From contig CAMOGW010000011.1 of the NCBI GenBank assembly GCA_946614435.1, positions 1 to 64,000 on the forward strand: a stretch of DNA of 64,000 nucleotides. The letters run 5' to 3'. The translations under genes and the position numbers were made by a program. Under the pieces are notes generated by a model. That model was not told the origin of the DNA, did no database searches, and saw only the letters and a program-made list of their open reading frames with translations. This document shows positions 26,927 through 36,252 of this stretch, in pieces (position 1 is the stretch's first letter; each line of letters begins with the position of its first letter). Source of the DNA: an uncultured Prevotella sp. GTDB lineage: Bacteria > Bacteroidota > Bacteroidia > Bacteroidales > Bacteroidaceae.

Positions 26927-26997
26927 AAAAAAAATGGAACTGCGAATTTTGAATTTGATAAATCATATTGATTTAACAATAATTCAAAATTCGCAGT
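26927..26997 (-). terminator. Terminator after the serine palmitoyltransferase gene
   Basis: ACTGCGAATTTTGAATT (26939-26955) and AATTCAAAATTCGCAGT (26981-26997) are perfect 17-base complements. On the minus strand eight T residues follow (26934-26927). Confidence 0.9.
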
Positions 26998-27008
26998 CCC
27001 TATCTTGC

Positions 27009-28196
27009 TTATTTTATGATACCTTGCTCTACGAATATCTTCTTTAGCGCATGTACCGAACGCTCCACCTGCTCCTCGGTATGGGTAGCCATCAGGGCAT
27101 AGCGAACGAGCGTGTCCTGAGGTGCGCAGGCAGGAGGAATAACCGGGTTGATGAACACTCCAGCGTTGAATGCAAGAGCTGTCACCAAGAATGTTTTCTC
27201 TGTATCACGCACATAAAGCGGTATAATCGGGCTCTCGGTCTCACCGATCTCGAATCCCTCTTCGCGGAAACGCTTCAAGGCGTAGTTCGTAACCTTCCAC
27301 AGTTTTTCAATGCGCTCAGGCTCCTGCTGAATGATGTGCAAAGCCTCAAGTGCGGCAGCCGTAGCAGCAGGTGTGTTTGAAGCTGAGAAGATGTAAGTGC
27401 GGCAGGTGTGACGGAGCCAGTTGATTGTATCTTTATCAGAAGCAATGAAGCCACCAATACTTGCCAACGACTTAGAGAATGTACCCATAATCAGGTCAAC
27501 CTCCTTTGTCAGTCCGAAGTGATCGCACACGCCTCTACCCTGTCTTCCGAATACGCCCACACCGTGAGCCTCGTCCACCATGATAGAGCAGTTGTACTTG
27601 TGCTTTAGCTGAACGATTTCGGGCAGTTTTGCCAAGTCGCCTTCCATAGAGAACACGCCATCTACTACAATCAGCTTGATGGCTTCTTGAGGCAACTTCT
27701 GCAGCACGCGCTCCAAATCTTCCATATCGTTGTGCTTGTAATGCAGCTGCTTGGCAAAAGCCAAACGACGACCGTCAACAATACTGGCATGATCGCGATC
27801 ATCGCAAATCACATAGTCATCCTTACTCAGCAGAGCAGGAATAACGCCCTGATTGACACTAAAGCCGGTTGAGAAACACAGGCAATCGTCTTTGCCGATA
27901 AATTCTGCAATCTCTTTTTCTAACTGCACATGCAAATCAAGCGTGCCATTGAGGAAACGGCTTCCAGCACAGCCCGAACCGTAACGGTCAAGAGCAGCCT
28001 TAGCCTTGTCAATAATACGTTGATCACCTGTAAGACCTGTGTATGCATTCGATCCGAACATAAGAACCTTATGTCCGCCCATATCTACCTCCGTACCTTG
28101 TTTACCCGTAATAGCTCTAAAATAGGGATAAACGCCCTTGGCCATAAAATCCTGAGGCACGCGATACGATTTGAATCTTTCTTGTAACTGTCCCAT
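27009..28196 (-). CDS. spt: Serine palmitoyltransferase (PLP alpha-oxoamine synthase)
   Basis: The 395-residue protein belongs to the fold-type I alpha-oxoamine synthases. It has the PLP motifs DEAHG (208-212) and GTFSKSLASIGG with Lys242 as the expected Schiff-base lysine, and FLNGTLDLH. BioF and Kbl share these, but the whole chain, including MAKGVYPYFRAITGKQGTEV and FINPVIPPACAPQDT, reads like the Bacteroides serine palmitoyltransferase. The reaction joins serine and an acyl-CoA to 3-ketosphinganine, first step of bacterial sphingolipids. A lipid kinase gene is divergently transcribed beside it. Confidence 0.9.
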   Translation of the reverse strand: MGQLQERFKSYRVPQDFMAKGVYPYFRAITGKQGTEVDMGGHKVLMFGSNAYTGLTGDQRIIDKAKAALDRYGSGCAGSRFLNGTLDLHVQLEKEIAEFIGKDDCLCFSTGFSVNQGVIPALLSKDDYVICDDRDHASIVDGRRLAFAKQLHYKHNDMEDLERVLQKLPQEAIKLIVVDGVFSMEGDLAKLPEIVQLKHKYNCSIMVDEAHGVGVFGRQGRGVCDHFGLTKEVDLIMGTFSKSLASIGGFIASDKDTINWLRHTCRTYIFSASNTPAATAAALEALHIIQQEPERIEKLWKVTNYALKRFREEGFEIGETESPIIPLYVRDTEKTFLVTALAFNAGVFINPVIPPACAPQDTLVRYALMATHTEEQVERSVHALKKIFVEQGIIK

Positions 28197-28230
28197 TTAA
28201 AAATTTAGGTGTTTACTTAATTTCAGTTTG

Positions 28231-28238
28231 CAAAGTTA
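28231..28238 (-). promoter_or_regulatory. spt -7 element
   Basis: TAACTTTG on the minus strand, 35 bases before the spt start codon. A -33 box is not convincing. Confidence 0.5.
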
Positions 28239-28332
28239 CACAAAATTCTCAAATTAGTGCATTTTTTTCGTAATATTTGTGGAATGAACTTAAAAATATT
28301 TCCCATTTAGAGAAAATTTCATGCAAATTACG

Positions 28333-28340
28333 TAAATTTG
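28333..28340 (+). promoter_or_regulatory. -7 element directly at the lipid kinase start
   Basis: TAAATTTG matches TAnnTTTG and lies only seven bases before the annotated ATG at 28348. A transcript from here would begin at or next to that ATG. Confidence 0.55.
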
Positions 28341-28347
28341 CAGCATT

Positions 28348-29388
28348 ATGAAGAACGGAAAGATGCGAATCACATTCATAGTGAATCCCATATCGGGAAC
28401 ACACAGCAAGGAAGGTATTGCTGAGCTCATTGAAAAGAATTTGAGCAAGGACCGCTTCGACCAGCGTATTGTTTTTACCGAATATGCTGGCCATGCAGCA
28501 GAAATTGCAAAGGCGTGTGCCAACGAAGGATATGACATCTGCGTAGCCGTAGGGGGCGACGGAACCGTAAACGAGGTGGCACGCTCGCTCACTCACACGA
28601 ATACGGCCCTGGGCATCATCCCCTGCGGAAGCGGAAACGGACTGGCCCGGCACCTGTGCATTCCTATGGATGTGAAGAAATCGATTGAGATCATTAATAA
28701 GGCGCAGATTGAGGCATTCGACTACGGCATCGTGAACGGACTGCCTTTCTTCTGCACATGCGGAATGGGGTTCGATGCGTTCATCTCTCTCAAGTTTGCC
28801 GAATCGGGGAAGCGCGGACCAATCACCTATGTAGAGAACGTACTGAAGGAAGGTCTTAAATACAAGCCCGAGACTTACGTCGTGGAGGACGAGACCGGCA
28901 CTCACAGGCACAAAGCTTTCCTCATAGCCTGCGCCAACGCCGCTCAATACGGAAACAATGCCTACATCGCCCCAGGTGCTTCTATGAAAGACGGCATGAT
29001 GGACGTAATCATCATGGAGCCTTTCGACGTGATCGACGCGCCGAAGATTGCTATGGACCTCTTTGCCAAGACTCTGAGCAGCAACTCGCGCATCAAGACG
29101 TTCCAGGCTCGGCACATCCACATCCATCGCTCTACTGCCGGCGCCATCCACTACGACGGCGACCCCATCATGACTGAAGCCGACATAGATGTAGAAATGC
29201 AGCCATTGGGAATAAAGGTCGTGGTGAATCCTGATACCATCGAGGACGAAGCGCAGCCCAATCCTGTGCTCAACGCATTTAGCGACTTCTTTAATAATAT
29301 AAATAATGTACGCGAGGACATAGCAAGAAGCGGTCACCGCATACAAGTGCTCAACAAGCTCATGCTCCGCAAACTTTCAAGACGATGA
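28348..29388 (+). CDS. Diacylglycerol kinase-family lipid kinase
   Basis: The 346-residue protein has the DAGK catalytic motif VGGDGTVNEV (about 71-80), the glycine-rich IPCGSGNGLARHL and a C-terminal beta-sandwich domain with YDGDPIM. YegS, DgkB and sphingoid-base kinases share this fold, so the lipid substrate is open. Divergent position from spt suggests a ceramide, sphinganine or related lipid (inference). The start may be the Met at 28363 (MRITFIVNPISG), because the promoter box ends just before the first ATG. It overlaps the Nudix gene by four bases. Confidence 0.87.
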   Translation: MKNGKMRITFIVNPISGTHSKEGIAELIEKNLSKDRFDQRIVFTEYAGHAAEIAKACANEGYDICVAVGGDGTVNEVARSLTHTNTALGIIPCGSGNGLARHLCIPMDVKKSIEIINKAQIEAFDYGIVNGLPFFCTCGMGFDAFISLKFAESGKRGPITYVENVLKEGLKYKPETYVVEDETGTHRHKAFLIACANAAQYGNNAYIAPGASMKDGMMDVIIMEPFDVIDAPKIAMDLFAKTLSSNSRIKTFQARHIHIHRSTAGAIHYDGDPIMTEADIDVEMQPLGIKVVVNPDTIEDEAQPNPVLNAFSDFFNNINNVREDIARSGHRIQVLNKLMLRKLSRR

Positions 29389-29885
29389 CAGACAACAGCG
29401 AAGAACTTTTCCCCATTGTAGATGAGCAAGGCCGAACCTTGGGCCGCATCACTCGCGGCGAGGCTCACAACGGCTCACGAACGCTTCATCCCGTCGTACA
29501 CTTGCATCTGTTCAACAGTCGGGGAGAACTGTATCTGCAACGCCGCCCTCTTTGGAAAGACATTCAACCCGGGCGATGGGACACTGCCTGCGGGGGCCAC
29601 ATGGCATACGGCGAAACGCCTGAACAAGCACTTCGTCGCGAAGTAAGCGAAGAGTTGGGAATTACCGACTACAGCCCCATCGCGTTAGGCCATTATGTTT
29701 TCGACAGTAAGCGCGAACGTGAACTTGTGTATGTGAACAAGGCTGTATATGACGGAACTGTCACCCCAAGCAAAGAAGAACTCGATGGAGGCAGGTTCTG
29801 GTCGCGCGAAGAGATAGTCAACGCAATGGGCAAAGGCATCCTAACTCCCAATTTCGAACAGGAATATCAAACTTTTTTCGGTTAG
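29385..29885 (+). CDS. Nudix hydrolase, IPP isomerase-like
   Basis: The 166-residue protein carries a complete Nudix box with GGHMAYGETPEQALRREVSE followed by ELG, so it can bind metal and cleave a nucleoside or related diphosphate. The N-terminal FPIVDEQGRTLGRITRGEAH and the VYVNKAVYDG region are typical of the YfcD group near isopentenyl diphosphate isomerase. The substrate is not set. It overlaps the lipid kinase start-stop by four bases and abuts the next small gene, so all three are one operon. Confidence 0.88.
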   Translation: MTDNSEELFPIVDEQGRTLGRITRGEAHNGSRTLHPVVHLHLFNSRGELYLQRRPLWKDIQPGRWDTACGGHMAYGETPEQALRREVSEELGITDYSPIALGHYVFDSKRERELVYVNKAVYDGTVTPSKEELDGGRFWSREEIVNAMGKGILTPNFEQEYQTFFG

Positions 29886-30083
29886 ATGCAGCTCGTCCTC
29901 GTTCTTTTGATTATAGCCATCAGTCTGGCATACGCAGGTTGGCGCATTCACCAGTCGCTCACCCATAAGGCCGACCCGTGTGCCGGATGCGCAGGTTGCA
30001 GCCTTAAGGGGAAAATCAAGGTCCGAGAGCAATGTCCTTCGACCATTGGGGCAAAAAGCACGGCAAAAGCACAGCAAAAGTAG
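29886..30083 (+). CDS. FeoB-associated Cys-rich membrane protein
   Basis: The 65-residue peptide has one N-terminal membrane helix (LVLVLLIIAISLAYAGW) and then a cysteine cluster CAGCAGC and a basic tail. This is the pattern of small Cys-rich proteins often found near FeoB ferrous iron transporters in Bacteroidetes. No feoB is here. The start ATG directly follows the stop of the Nudix gene, so translation is probably coupled. Confidence 0.75.
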   Translation: MQLVLVLLIIAISLAYAGWRIHQSLTHKADPCAGCAGCSLKGKIKVREQCPSTIGAKSTAKAQQK

Positions 30084-30121
30084 AACAAAACAAAGAATTT
30101 AACAGAAAAACAGAAGAAAAA

Positions 30122-30153
30122 TTTGGAGAAACGAAAAAAACATAGTATCTTTG
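30122..30153 (+). promoter_or_regulatory. tRNA-Cys promoter
   Basis: TTTG (30122-30125), 20 bases, then TATCTTTG (30146-30153): a full match to the Bacteroidetes consensus. The tRNA begins 26 bases later. Confidence 0.85.
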
Positions 30154-30178
30154 CATCCGCAAAAAGCAGAACAACATT

Positions 30179-30250
30179 GGTGCCTTGGATGAGTGGCTTA
30201 GTCAACGGTCTGCAAAACCGTCTACAGCAGTTCGAATCTGCTAGGCACCT
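30179..30250 (+). tRNA. tRNA-Cys (anticodon GCA)
   Basis: Acceptor arms GGTGCCT and AGGCACC pair fully, with discriminator T as expected for tRNA-Cys. The anticodon stem-loop is ACGGT-CTGCAAA-ACCGT, giving GCA. The T arm has AGTTCGAATCTG. CCA is not encoded. Confidence 0.95.
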
Positions 30251-30257
30251 CAAAGAA

Positions 30258-30291
30258 AATCGGAAGCCATTTCACAGGTTTCCGATTCTTT
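30258..30291 (+). terminator. Terminator of tRNA-Cys
   Basis: AATCGGAA (30258-30265) and TTCCGATT (30280-30287) are perfect complements, followed by CTTTG. The patatin gene begins 34 bases on. Confidence 0.7.
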
Positions 30292-30324
30292 GTTATAAGA
30301 ACCTTTTTCACAAGAGAGAAACGA

Positions 30325-31170
30325 ATGAAACGCGGATTAGTACTGGAAGGCGGAGCCATGAGAGGGCTGTTTACTGCTGGCATCTGCGATGTCATGATGG
30401 AACACGACATTTGGCCCGACGGTATCATAGGCGTGTCGGCTGGAGCGGCATTCGGCTGCAACTATAAATCGCGACAGCCGGGAAGAGCCATCCGCTACAA
30501 CATGCGCTTCGCTAACGACCGACGCTACAGCGGCTTATGGTCACTCCTCACAACAGGCGACTATTTTAATGCCGAATTTGCCTACCACACCGTTCCCTCC
30601 ACTTACGACTTATTCGATGATGCTGCCTTCGAAGCCAACCCAATGGGGTTCATCGTAGTATGCACAGACGTGATGACTGGCAACCCCATCTATCAGAAGC
30701 TAAGCACGTCTGACCGTGAGAGCTACGACTGGATCAGGGCCTCGGCCTCTATGCCGTTAGCCTCGCGCGTGGTAGAACTTGGCGGACACAAGCTACTCGA
30801 CGGAGGAGTGAGCGACTCCATTCCCCTCGCCTATTTCGAACAGATAGGCTACGACCGTAATGTGGTGATTCTCACCCAGCCGGACGGCTATCAGAAAGAG
30901 CACAACCGCCTGATGCCCCTCATGAGAATGGCGCTAAGCAAGTATCCACAAATGATTGAAGCGATGGACAAACGCCACGTCATGTATAATCAGCAACTGG
31001 ATTTCGTCCGGAAGGCTGAAGCTGAAAAGCGTTGCCTCGTCATCCGACCAGAAGAAAAGATTCCCATCGGCCACGTCTCACACAATCCAAAACAAATGCA
31101 CTTGGTCTATGAGATGGGACGAAAGACTGGAGAAAAGCAAATTGAGAACATTAAGAATTTTTACGCATGA
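30325..31170 (+). CDS. Patatin-like phospholipase
   Basis: The 281-residue protein has the patatin oxyanion motif LEGGAMRG (7-14), the nucleophile elbow GVSAG (Ser38) and the catalytic Asp in LLDGGVSD (Asp159), so the Ser-Asp dyad is intact. There is no signal peptide, which suggests a cytoplasmic lipid acyl hydrolase of the RssA/YjjU group. It overlaps trmD by four bases, an unusual pairing that gives no clue to its function. Confidence 0.9.
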   Translation: MKRGLVLEGGAMRGLFTAGICDVMMEHDIWPDGIIGVSAGAAFGCNYKSRQPGRAIRYNMRFANDRRYSGLWSLLTTGDYFNAEFAYHTVPSTYDLFDDAAFEANPMGFIVVCTDVMTGNPIYQKLSTSDRESYDWIRASASMPLASRVVELGGHKLLDGGVSDSIPLAYFEQIGYDRNVVILTQPDGYQKEHNRLMPLMRMALSKYPQMIEAMDKRHVMYNQQLDFVRKAEAEKRCLVIRPEEKIPIGHVSHNPKQMHLVYEMGRKTGEKQIENIKNFYA

Positions 31171-31844
31171 GAATAGACATTATTACCGTTCTACCCGAGA
31201 TGCTGGAAGGCTTCGTTCACGAGTCGATACTGGCTCGTGCCGAAAAAAAAGGTCTGGCAGAAATACGATTACACAACTTGCGCGACTACACCCTTGACAA
31301 GTGGCGACGTGTTGACGACTATCCCTATGGCGGCTCTGCCGGTATGGTGATGCAATGTGAGCCTATCGACCGTTGCATTACTGCCCTGAAGGCCGAACGC
31401 GACTATGATGAAGTGATTTTCACCTCGCCCGATGGCGAACGCTTCGATCAGCACATGGCCAACGAGCTTTCACTAAAAGGTAATCTTATCATACTCGCTG
31501 GCCATTACAAAGGAATAGACCAGCGAGTAAGAGATCATTTGATTACAAAGGAAATTTCAATCGGCGACTTTGTTCTGACGGGAGGCGAACTGGTGGCAGC
31601 TATGATTGCCGATGCCATCGTCCGCGTAGTACCTGGCGTTATTGGCGATGAACAAAGTGCCCTGTCCGACTGTTTCCAAGACGACCTCTTAGCGGCTCCC
31701 ATCTACACTCGGCCTGCCGACTATAAAGGGTGGAAGGTGCCCGACATTCTGCTGAGCGGAAATGAGGCAAAGATCCGCGAGTGGGAACTTGACCAAGCGC
31801 TGGAGCGCACCAAGAGACTTCGTCCTGACTTACTGAACAAGTAG
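31167..31844 (+). CDS. trmD: tRNA (guanine-N1-)-methyltransferase TrmD
   Basis: The 225-residue SPOUT enzyme methylates G37 of certain tRNAs to stop frameshifting. The start [13 protein letters not shown], the knot region [13 protein letters not shown] and [12 protein letters not shown], and [20 protein letters not shown] are all present. It is separate from rpsP/rimM/rplS, the usual proteobacterial partners, and instead overlaps a patatin gene. It meets trpS end-to-end with four bases between stops. Confidence 0.97.
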   Translation: MRIDIITVLPEMLEGFVHESILARAEKKGLAEIRLHNLRDYTLDKWRRVDDYPYGGSAGMVMQCEPIDRCITALKAERDYDEVIFTSPDGERFDQHMANELSLKGNLIILAGHYKGIDQRVRDHLITKEISIGDFVLTGGELVAAMIADAIVRVVPGVIGDEQSALSDCFQDDLLAAPIYTRPADYKGWKVPDILLSGNEAKIREWELDQALERTKRLRPDLLNK

Positions 31845-31848
31845 AGCT

Positions 31849-32940
31849 TTATTTCTGACGGAACAACTCGCTCTGCTGGCGAATCAGTTCAGCATCGTTG
31901 AAATAATCTATCTGCATGGCCTTACGCACCTCGCTCATCGTTTGAGCTGCCACTTCACGCGCCTGTTCAGTACCCTTTCTCAGGATATTGTAGATTTCAG
32001 GAATGTCTTGCTCAAGCTCATGACGACGCTGGCGCATAGGCTCTAAGAACTGATTTATCACCTGATTCAGGAACTTCTTGCATTTCATGTCGCCCAAGCC
32101 GCCACGTGTATAGTGCTCCTTCAATTCATCCAGATTCTTGTACTCCGGCCAGAAGTTGGCAAAGTCGGCATCGGTTGAGAAGGCATCGAGATAGGTGAAC
32201 ACAGCGTTACCCTCTACATGTCCGGGATCGCTCACGTTCAGATGGGTAGGATCGGTGTACATAGAGCGGACCTTCTGCCACACCTCATCGGCTGAGTCGG
32301 AGAGATAGATACAGTTGCCGAGCGACTTCGACATTTTCTCCTTACCGTCGGTACCGGGCAGACGACGAGCCGTCATATTCTCCGGCAACATGATTTGCGG
32401 CTCAACGAGCACAGGAGCATAGATATTGTTGAAACGGTTCACCAACTCGCGCGTCACCTCCAACATGGGTTCCTGGTCTTCACCGGCAGGAACGGTAGTT
32501 GCCTTGAAAAGCGTGATGTCGGCTGCCTGCGACACGGGATAGCAGAAGAAGCCTAAAGGAATGCTTTCGCCTTCGAAGCCACGCATCTTTATCTCGGTCT
32601 TTACCGTAGGATTGCGCTGCACGCGACTCACACTGATTAGGTTCATCAGATAGGTGGTCAGTTCAGCCAACTCAGCTATCTGGCTCTGAATGAAGATGGT
32701 GCATTTGCTGGGGTCCAATCCTACAGCCAAATAGTCGAGTGCCACATTAATGATATTCTGACGAATCTTTTCCGGATTGTCTGCATTGTCGGTGAGTGCC
32801 TGCACGTCGGCCATGAATACGAACATCCTGTCGTAGTCGCCTGCATTCTGCAGCTCCACGCGACGACGGAGCGAACCCACATAGTGGCCAAGATGAAGTT
32901 TACCAGTAGGGCGGTCGCCCGTAAGAATTACTTTTCCCAT
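31849..32940 (-). CDS. trpS: Tryptophanyl-tRNA synthetase
   Basis: The 363-residue class I synthetase has the HIGH-like [12 protein letters not shown] (12-23) and the KMSKS loop in [11 protein letters not shown] (about 195), and the tryptophan pocket region around [12 protein letters not shown]. Length suits the long bacterial form with an insertion. It charges tRNA-Trp in the cytoplasm. It is convergent with trmD, with almost no space for a terminator. Confidence 0.96.
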   Translation of the reverse strand: MGKVILTGDRPTGKLHLGHYVGSLRRRVELQNAGDYDRMFVFMADVQALTDNADNPEKIRQNIINVALDYLAVGLDPSKCTIFIQSQIAELAELTTYLMNLISVSRVQRNPTVKTEIKMRGFEGESIPLGFFCYPVSQAADITLFKATTVPAGEDQEPMLEVTRELVNRFNNIYAPVLVEPQIMLPENMTARRLPGTDGKEKMSKSLGNCIYLSDSADEVWQKVRSMYTDPTHLNVSDPGHVEGNAVFTYLDAFSTDADFANFWPEYKNLDELKEHYTRGGLGDMKCKKFLNQVINQFLEPMRQRRHELEQDIPEIYNILRKGTEQAREVAAQTMSEVRKAMQIDYFNDAELIRQQSELFRQK

Positions 32941-32964
32941 AATCTTTTTCTCTATTTTGTTTTC

Positions 32965-35310
32965 TTAATTTTTCTGTTCTATAATATGTATATCGCGCTG
33001 TGGGAACGGAATCTCTATGCCGTTCTCGTTGAGAGTTTCATATATACACTTCAGCACATCGCTCACCACGTATGACTTCTTCACGGCATCAGCCCATACA
33101 AAGAGTTTGAAGTCAATGCTCGAATCGTTCATTGTCGTCACTACAGCCTTTACCGCTCTCGAAGGATCCATCCATTTGTGATGCAGATTGTTGACGGCTC
33201 CTTCAACCAACTGTTGCACCTGTCGCAGATTAGAGCCGTAAGCCACTCCGAAGACGACAGGAGCCAGTACGTATCCGTGGTTGCGCGTCAGATTCTTATA
33301 GTTCTTGTCAAACAGCTGCGAGTTCTGGAAGGTGATCACCTCACCTGAAATAGACTCCACGACCGTAGAGGTGTAACTGATCTGATGCACCTTTCCCATC
33401 GTACCATCTACTTCAATCCAGTCGCCCACCTTCAGTCGGCCAGCCATCAGCGAGGCACCATAGAAGATGTTCTCGATGATGTTCTTCGATGCAAAACCGA
33501 TACCAGTTGAGAGACCGCCCGAGATGGCCAACAGCCAGGCCAGCGAGATGTGGAGCAAGCCCATAGAGAACATCAGCCAGATGCTCCAGATAATCACCTG
33601 CACAACATTGCGGCTCATCACTATTCGAGACGAGGCTGTCGTAGGGTCCAAATGATTGAAATGCAATTCGAGAAAAGCCAGGAGCGTGTTGCCGATATAC
33701 CTGAAGGCGAACCACATACAGACAACAATAGAAATCTTGATGATAGAAAGGTGCAGATTCTCCATGTGTACGAAATCCGAACGGAAGATCTGCCAGCACA
33801 GGTCGCTCAGATTGAACACGTCGGCAGCCCAGTAGATGCTGAGCATGATGGAGAGCACTCCCATAATAGGCATCAGCACGCTATAGACCAAGTTGTAGAA
33901 CCACGTCTTCGTGATTGGCTTATGGGTTATGTCCTTTCGCAAGCCATAAATGCTCATCCAGCGCGACAGGCAGGTGATGGTCAGAATGCAGGTAAGCTGC
34001 ATAATCCACCATATCAGGATTTGAACCGAGAGCAGCGTGTAGCCCGACCACGAGATAACGAGTGAGGAAAGAAACACGATAAGCGACACGTAAGAATAGA
34101 GCATGTCCTGCTGAGGCACGTTCTGGCTCTGCCGTCCGATAACGCTCCACTGCCAAATAGTGGCCAGCAACAGGACTGGAGGAAACACCAGATTAACCAG
34201 TTCCTTCGGAATCAGAATGATACGGAAGGCTATCACCAAGAAGCCCACCAAGATGAGGGGGGCGTAGATGCGGAACGCGCTCCTTATCTGATCACCACTC
34301 ACGCGCAGCAGAAGCGACACCAGAATAACGCCCAACAGCCATGAATAGCTGATGAGCAAATCTGAAGCCATGATGAAGAAGTTCTGCTCACCTATGTTAC
34401 GGAAGAGAATCAGGATGATTGCAAACGTGATGGTGGTCGTAGCCATGATGATGCAGCTGCGCTTCTTCATGAATTCGGGCGAATTGAAGCGCCGGGGCAC
34501 GATGAAGCGGAAGGTCAGCAGATTGAGCAGCGTGGCTACCACGAAATAGATGAAGGTGACGATGAAAAGACCGAAGATGATGCGGCTGTCCCACTGCGAC
34601 AGAGGCGAAGGCTTATACTTCTCTCCGAAAGTAGTGATCATTTCATCAAACTTCTCAGGGAAGTGTTCCAACACCTTGAAATAGTTGTCGCTGCCGTTCA
34701 TGAAGATGCCGCGCTGTATCTCGTTATAACGCTGCTGTGCGTAGTCGTCCAGCATCTTCAGCCGCTGCTCGCTCATCTCGTAGTATCTGATGTAGTCAGC
34801 TGTCTGCGACCGGTTCTCGTCAAGGGTGTTCCTGATGTGGATGGCCAGTGTCAGACATACGCTTCTGTCAATCTTGGCTTTCTGGCTCAGCAGCATGTAA
34901 GGCATCTGCCGAAGACTCCCTATCAGGCTGTCATATTTGGCAATCTCAGCTTCGTGACTGTCCAGGAAGTCTCTGAAAGGCTGCTGCTGTTGTTTGAACT
35001 GATGATACTGTTTGGTGGCTTCATTGCAGGCATAGGTCAAATCGAACACATAGTTCGAATTCTGCGAATAGAGCATGAGCGAGTTCTGATTAGACTGTCT
35101 CATAGTCTCCATCAGCTCGTTCTGAATGCTCCTGTTCTTCAGTCTTCGTTCCTGTGCCTGACCTGTCAGCTCAACGTGTCGCCCTATCAGCTCCTGCCTC
35201 AGCACACTCAGTGTCTGCTCCAAGTCTTTCTCCTTCAATACTGCATGTGCTTGGGGCATGAACAGAGCTATCAAGGCCCACAGTATCAACAATCTTTTCA
35301 TCTTATTCAC
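32965..35310 (-). CDS. Large MscS-family mechanosensitive ion channel
   Basis: The 781-residue protein begins with a signal peptide (LLILWALIALFMPQAHA), an alpha-helical periplasmic part of about 220 residues, then many membrane spans (about 240-580), and the MscS core: pore helix LLAISGGLSTGIGFASKN and beta domain GRLKVGDWIEVDGTMGKVHQ. MscS-type channels open under membrane tension to relieve osmotic shock. It resembles MscK/YbdG-type long channels. A Met three residues in is an alternative start. The trpS gene follows 24 bases later on the same strand. Confidence 0.9.
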   Translation of the reverse strand: MNKMKRLLILWALIALFMPQAHAVLKEKDLEQTLSVLRQELIGRHVELTGQAQERRLKNRSIQNELMETMRQSNQNSLMLYSQNSNYVFDLTYACNEATKQYHQFKQQQQPFRDFLDSHEAEIAKYDSLIGSLRQMPYMLLSQKAKIDRSVCLTLAIHIRNTLDENRSQTADYIRYYEMSEQRLKMLDDYAQQRYNEIQRGIFMNGSDNYFKVLEHFPEKFDEMITTFGEKYKPSPLSQWDSRIIFGLFIVTFIYFVVATLLNLLTFRFIVPRRFNSPEFMKKRSCIIMATTTITFAIILILFRNIGEQNFFIMASDLLISYSWLLGVILVSLLLRVSGDQIRSAFRIYAPLILVGFLVIAFRIILIPKELVNLVFPPVLLLATIWQWSVIGRQSQNVPQQDMLYSYVSLIVFLSSLVISWSGYTLLSVQILIWWIMQLTCILTITCLSRWMSIYGLRKDITHKPITKTWFYNLVYSVLMPIMGVLSIMLSIYWAADVFNLSDLCWQIFRSDFVHMENLHLSIIKISIVVCMWFAFRYIGNTLLAFLELHFNHLDPTTASSRIVMSRNVVQVIIWSIWLMFSMGLLHISLAWLLAISGGLSTGIGFASKNIIENIFYGASLMAGRLKVGDWIEVDGTMGKVHQISYTSTVVESISGEVITFQNSQLFDKNYKNLTRNHGYVLAPVVFGVAYGSNLRQVQQLVEGAVNNLHHKWMDPSRAVKAVVTTMNDSSIDFKLFVWADAVKKSYVVSDVLKCIYETLNENGIEIPFPQRDIHIIEQKN

Positions 35311-35374
35311 TATTTCCTGTTCAGTTTTGTTTTGGCACCCTTCTCAAAGGGGCCTGTCACGTGATGATGCCGCC

Positions 35375-36247
35375 TTACTTATTCTTCTGAGCCTCACGCA
35401 GTCTGATACGTGTGAGCACCTGCTTCGTATTGTAGGTGAAATCGCCCGAGAGCACCCATGCATAATAGCCTGAATCACTACGCAGCACCTCTGCCACGGT
35501 CTTCCCTTTGTGCTTGCCGAAGTTGAAGTACTCCACCATTTTGGGGTTGCCCTTCTCGTCAAGCACAATGTTACCCTTACTGTCTTTTTCTTCTCCCCAG
35601 ACGATGCGTCCGGCAAAGTCAACATTCCGATTGGATTTCGAAAACTCGTTCAGGAAGTCCATATCATTCTGTAACACACGGCCTTCAGGATTCTCGCCCA
35701 GCTCACGCTGATGCGCTTCGGTATAATAATCCAGCTCAGCTTTCAGCACGCTATAGGTTGCCTCTGTGTCCTGATCAGCCCGATGAGCCTCAAAGTCGTC
35801 CTCCATCTTTCTTCCGCAATAGAACTTATAGGCAGCGGCAAGATTCCTACGCTCCATCTTGTGGAAGATGGCTTGCGCGTCAATAAGCCTGCACTTTGAA
35901 AAGTCGAAGTCGATGCCTGCACGCAGGAACTCTTCAGCCAAGAGGGGCACATCAAAATGATTAGAGTTGAAGCCTGCAAAATCGCATCCCGTAAACAGGT
36001 CGCTCAGTTGCTTCGCTATTTGCTTAAACGAGGGCTTGTCCTTCACATCTTCATCGCTGATGCCCGTCAGTTCAGTTATGAAGGGCGGAATATGGCATTC
36101 GGGATTCACCAGATAATTGCCACGCTCCTCTTTTCCGTTAGGATAGACTTTGATGAAGGAGACTTGAATGATGCGGTCTTTGACCAAATCAAGACCGGTC
36201 GTCTCCAAATCGAAGACGACCAGTGGTTTTGTAAGATTAAGTTTCAT
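35375..36247 (-). CDS. DEDD-family 3'-5' exonuclease (DnaQ-like)
   Basis: The 290-residue protein has the exonuclease motif I FDLETTG (Asp13, Glu15), motif II GFNSNHFDVPLL, and motif III HRADQDTEAT, which makes a DEDDh nuclease like the proofreading epsilon subunit of polymerase III. The C-terminal part (about 240-285) has FGKHKGKTVAEVL, a short conserved addition often found in Bacteroidetes DnaQ-like proteins. It lies five bases after dnaN, so replication and proofreading or repair genes are cotranscribed. Confidence 0.9.
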   Translation of the reverse strand: MKLNLTKPLVVFDLETTGLDLVKDRIIQVSFIKVYPNGKEERGNYLVNPECHIPPFITELTGISDEDVKDKPSFKQIAKQLSDLFTGCDFAGFNSNHFDVPLLAEEFLRAGIDFDFSKCRLIDAQAIFHKMERRNLAAAYKFYCGRKMEDDFEAHRADQDTEATYSVLKAELDYYTEAHQRELGENPEGRVLQNDMDFLNEFSKSNRNVDFAGRIVWGEEKDSKGNIVLDEKGNPKMVEYFNFGKHKGKTVAEVLRSDSGYYAWVLSGDFTYNTKQVLTRIRLREAQKNK

Positions 36248-36252
36248 GAATG

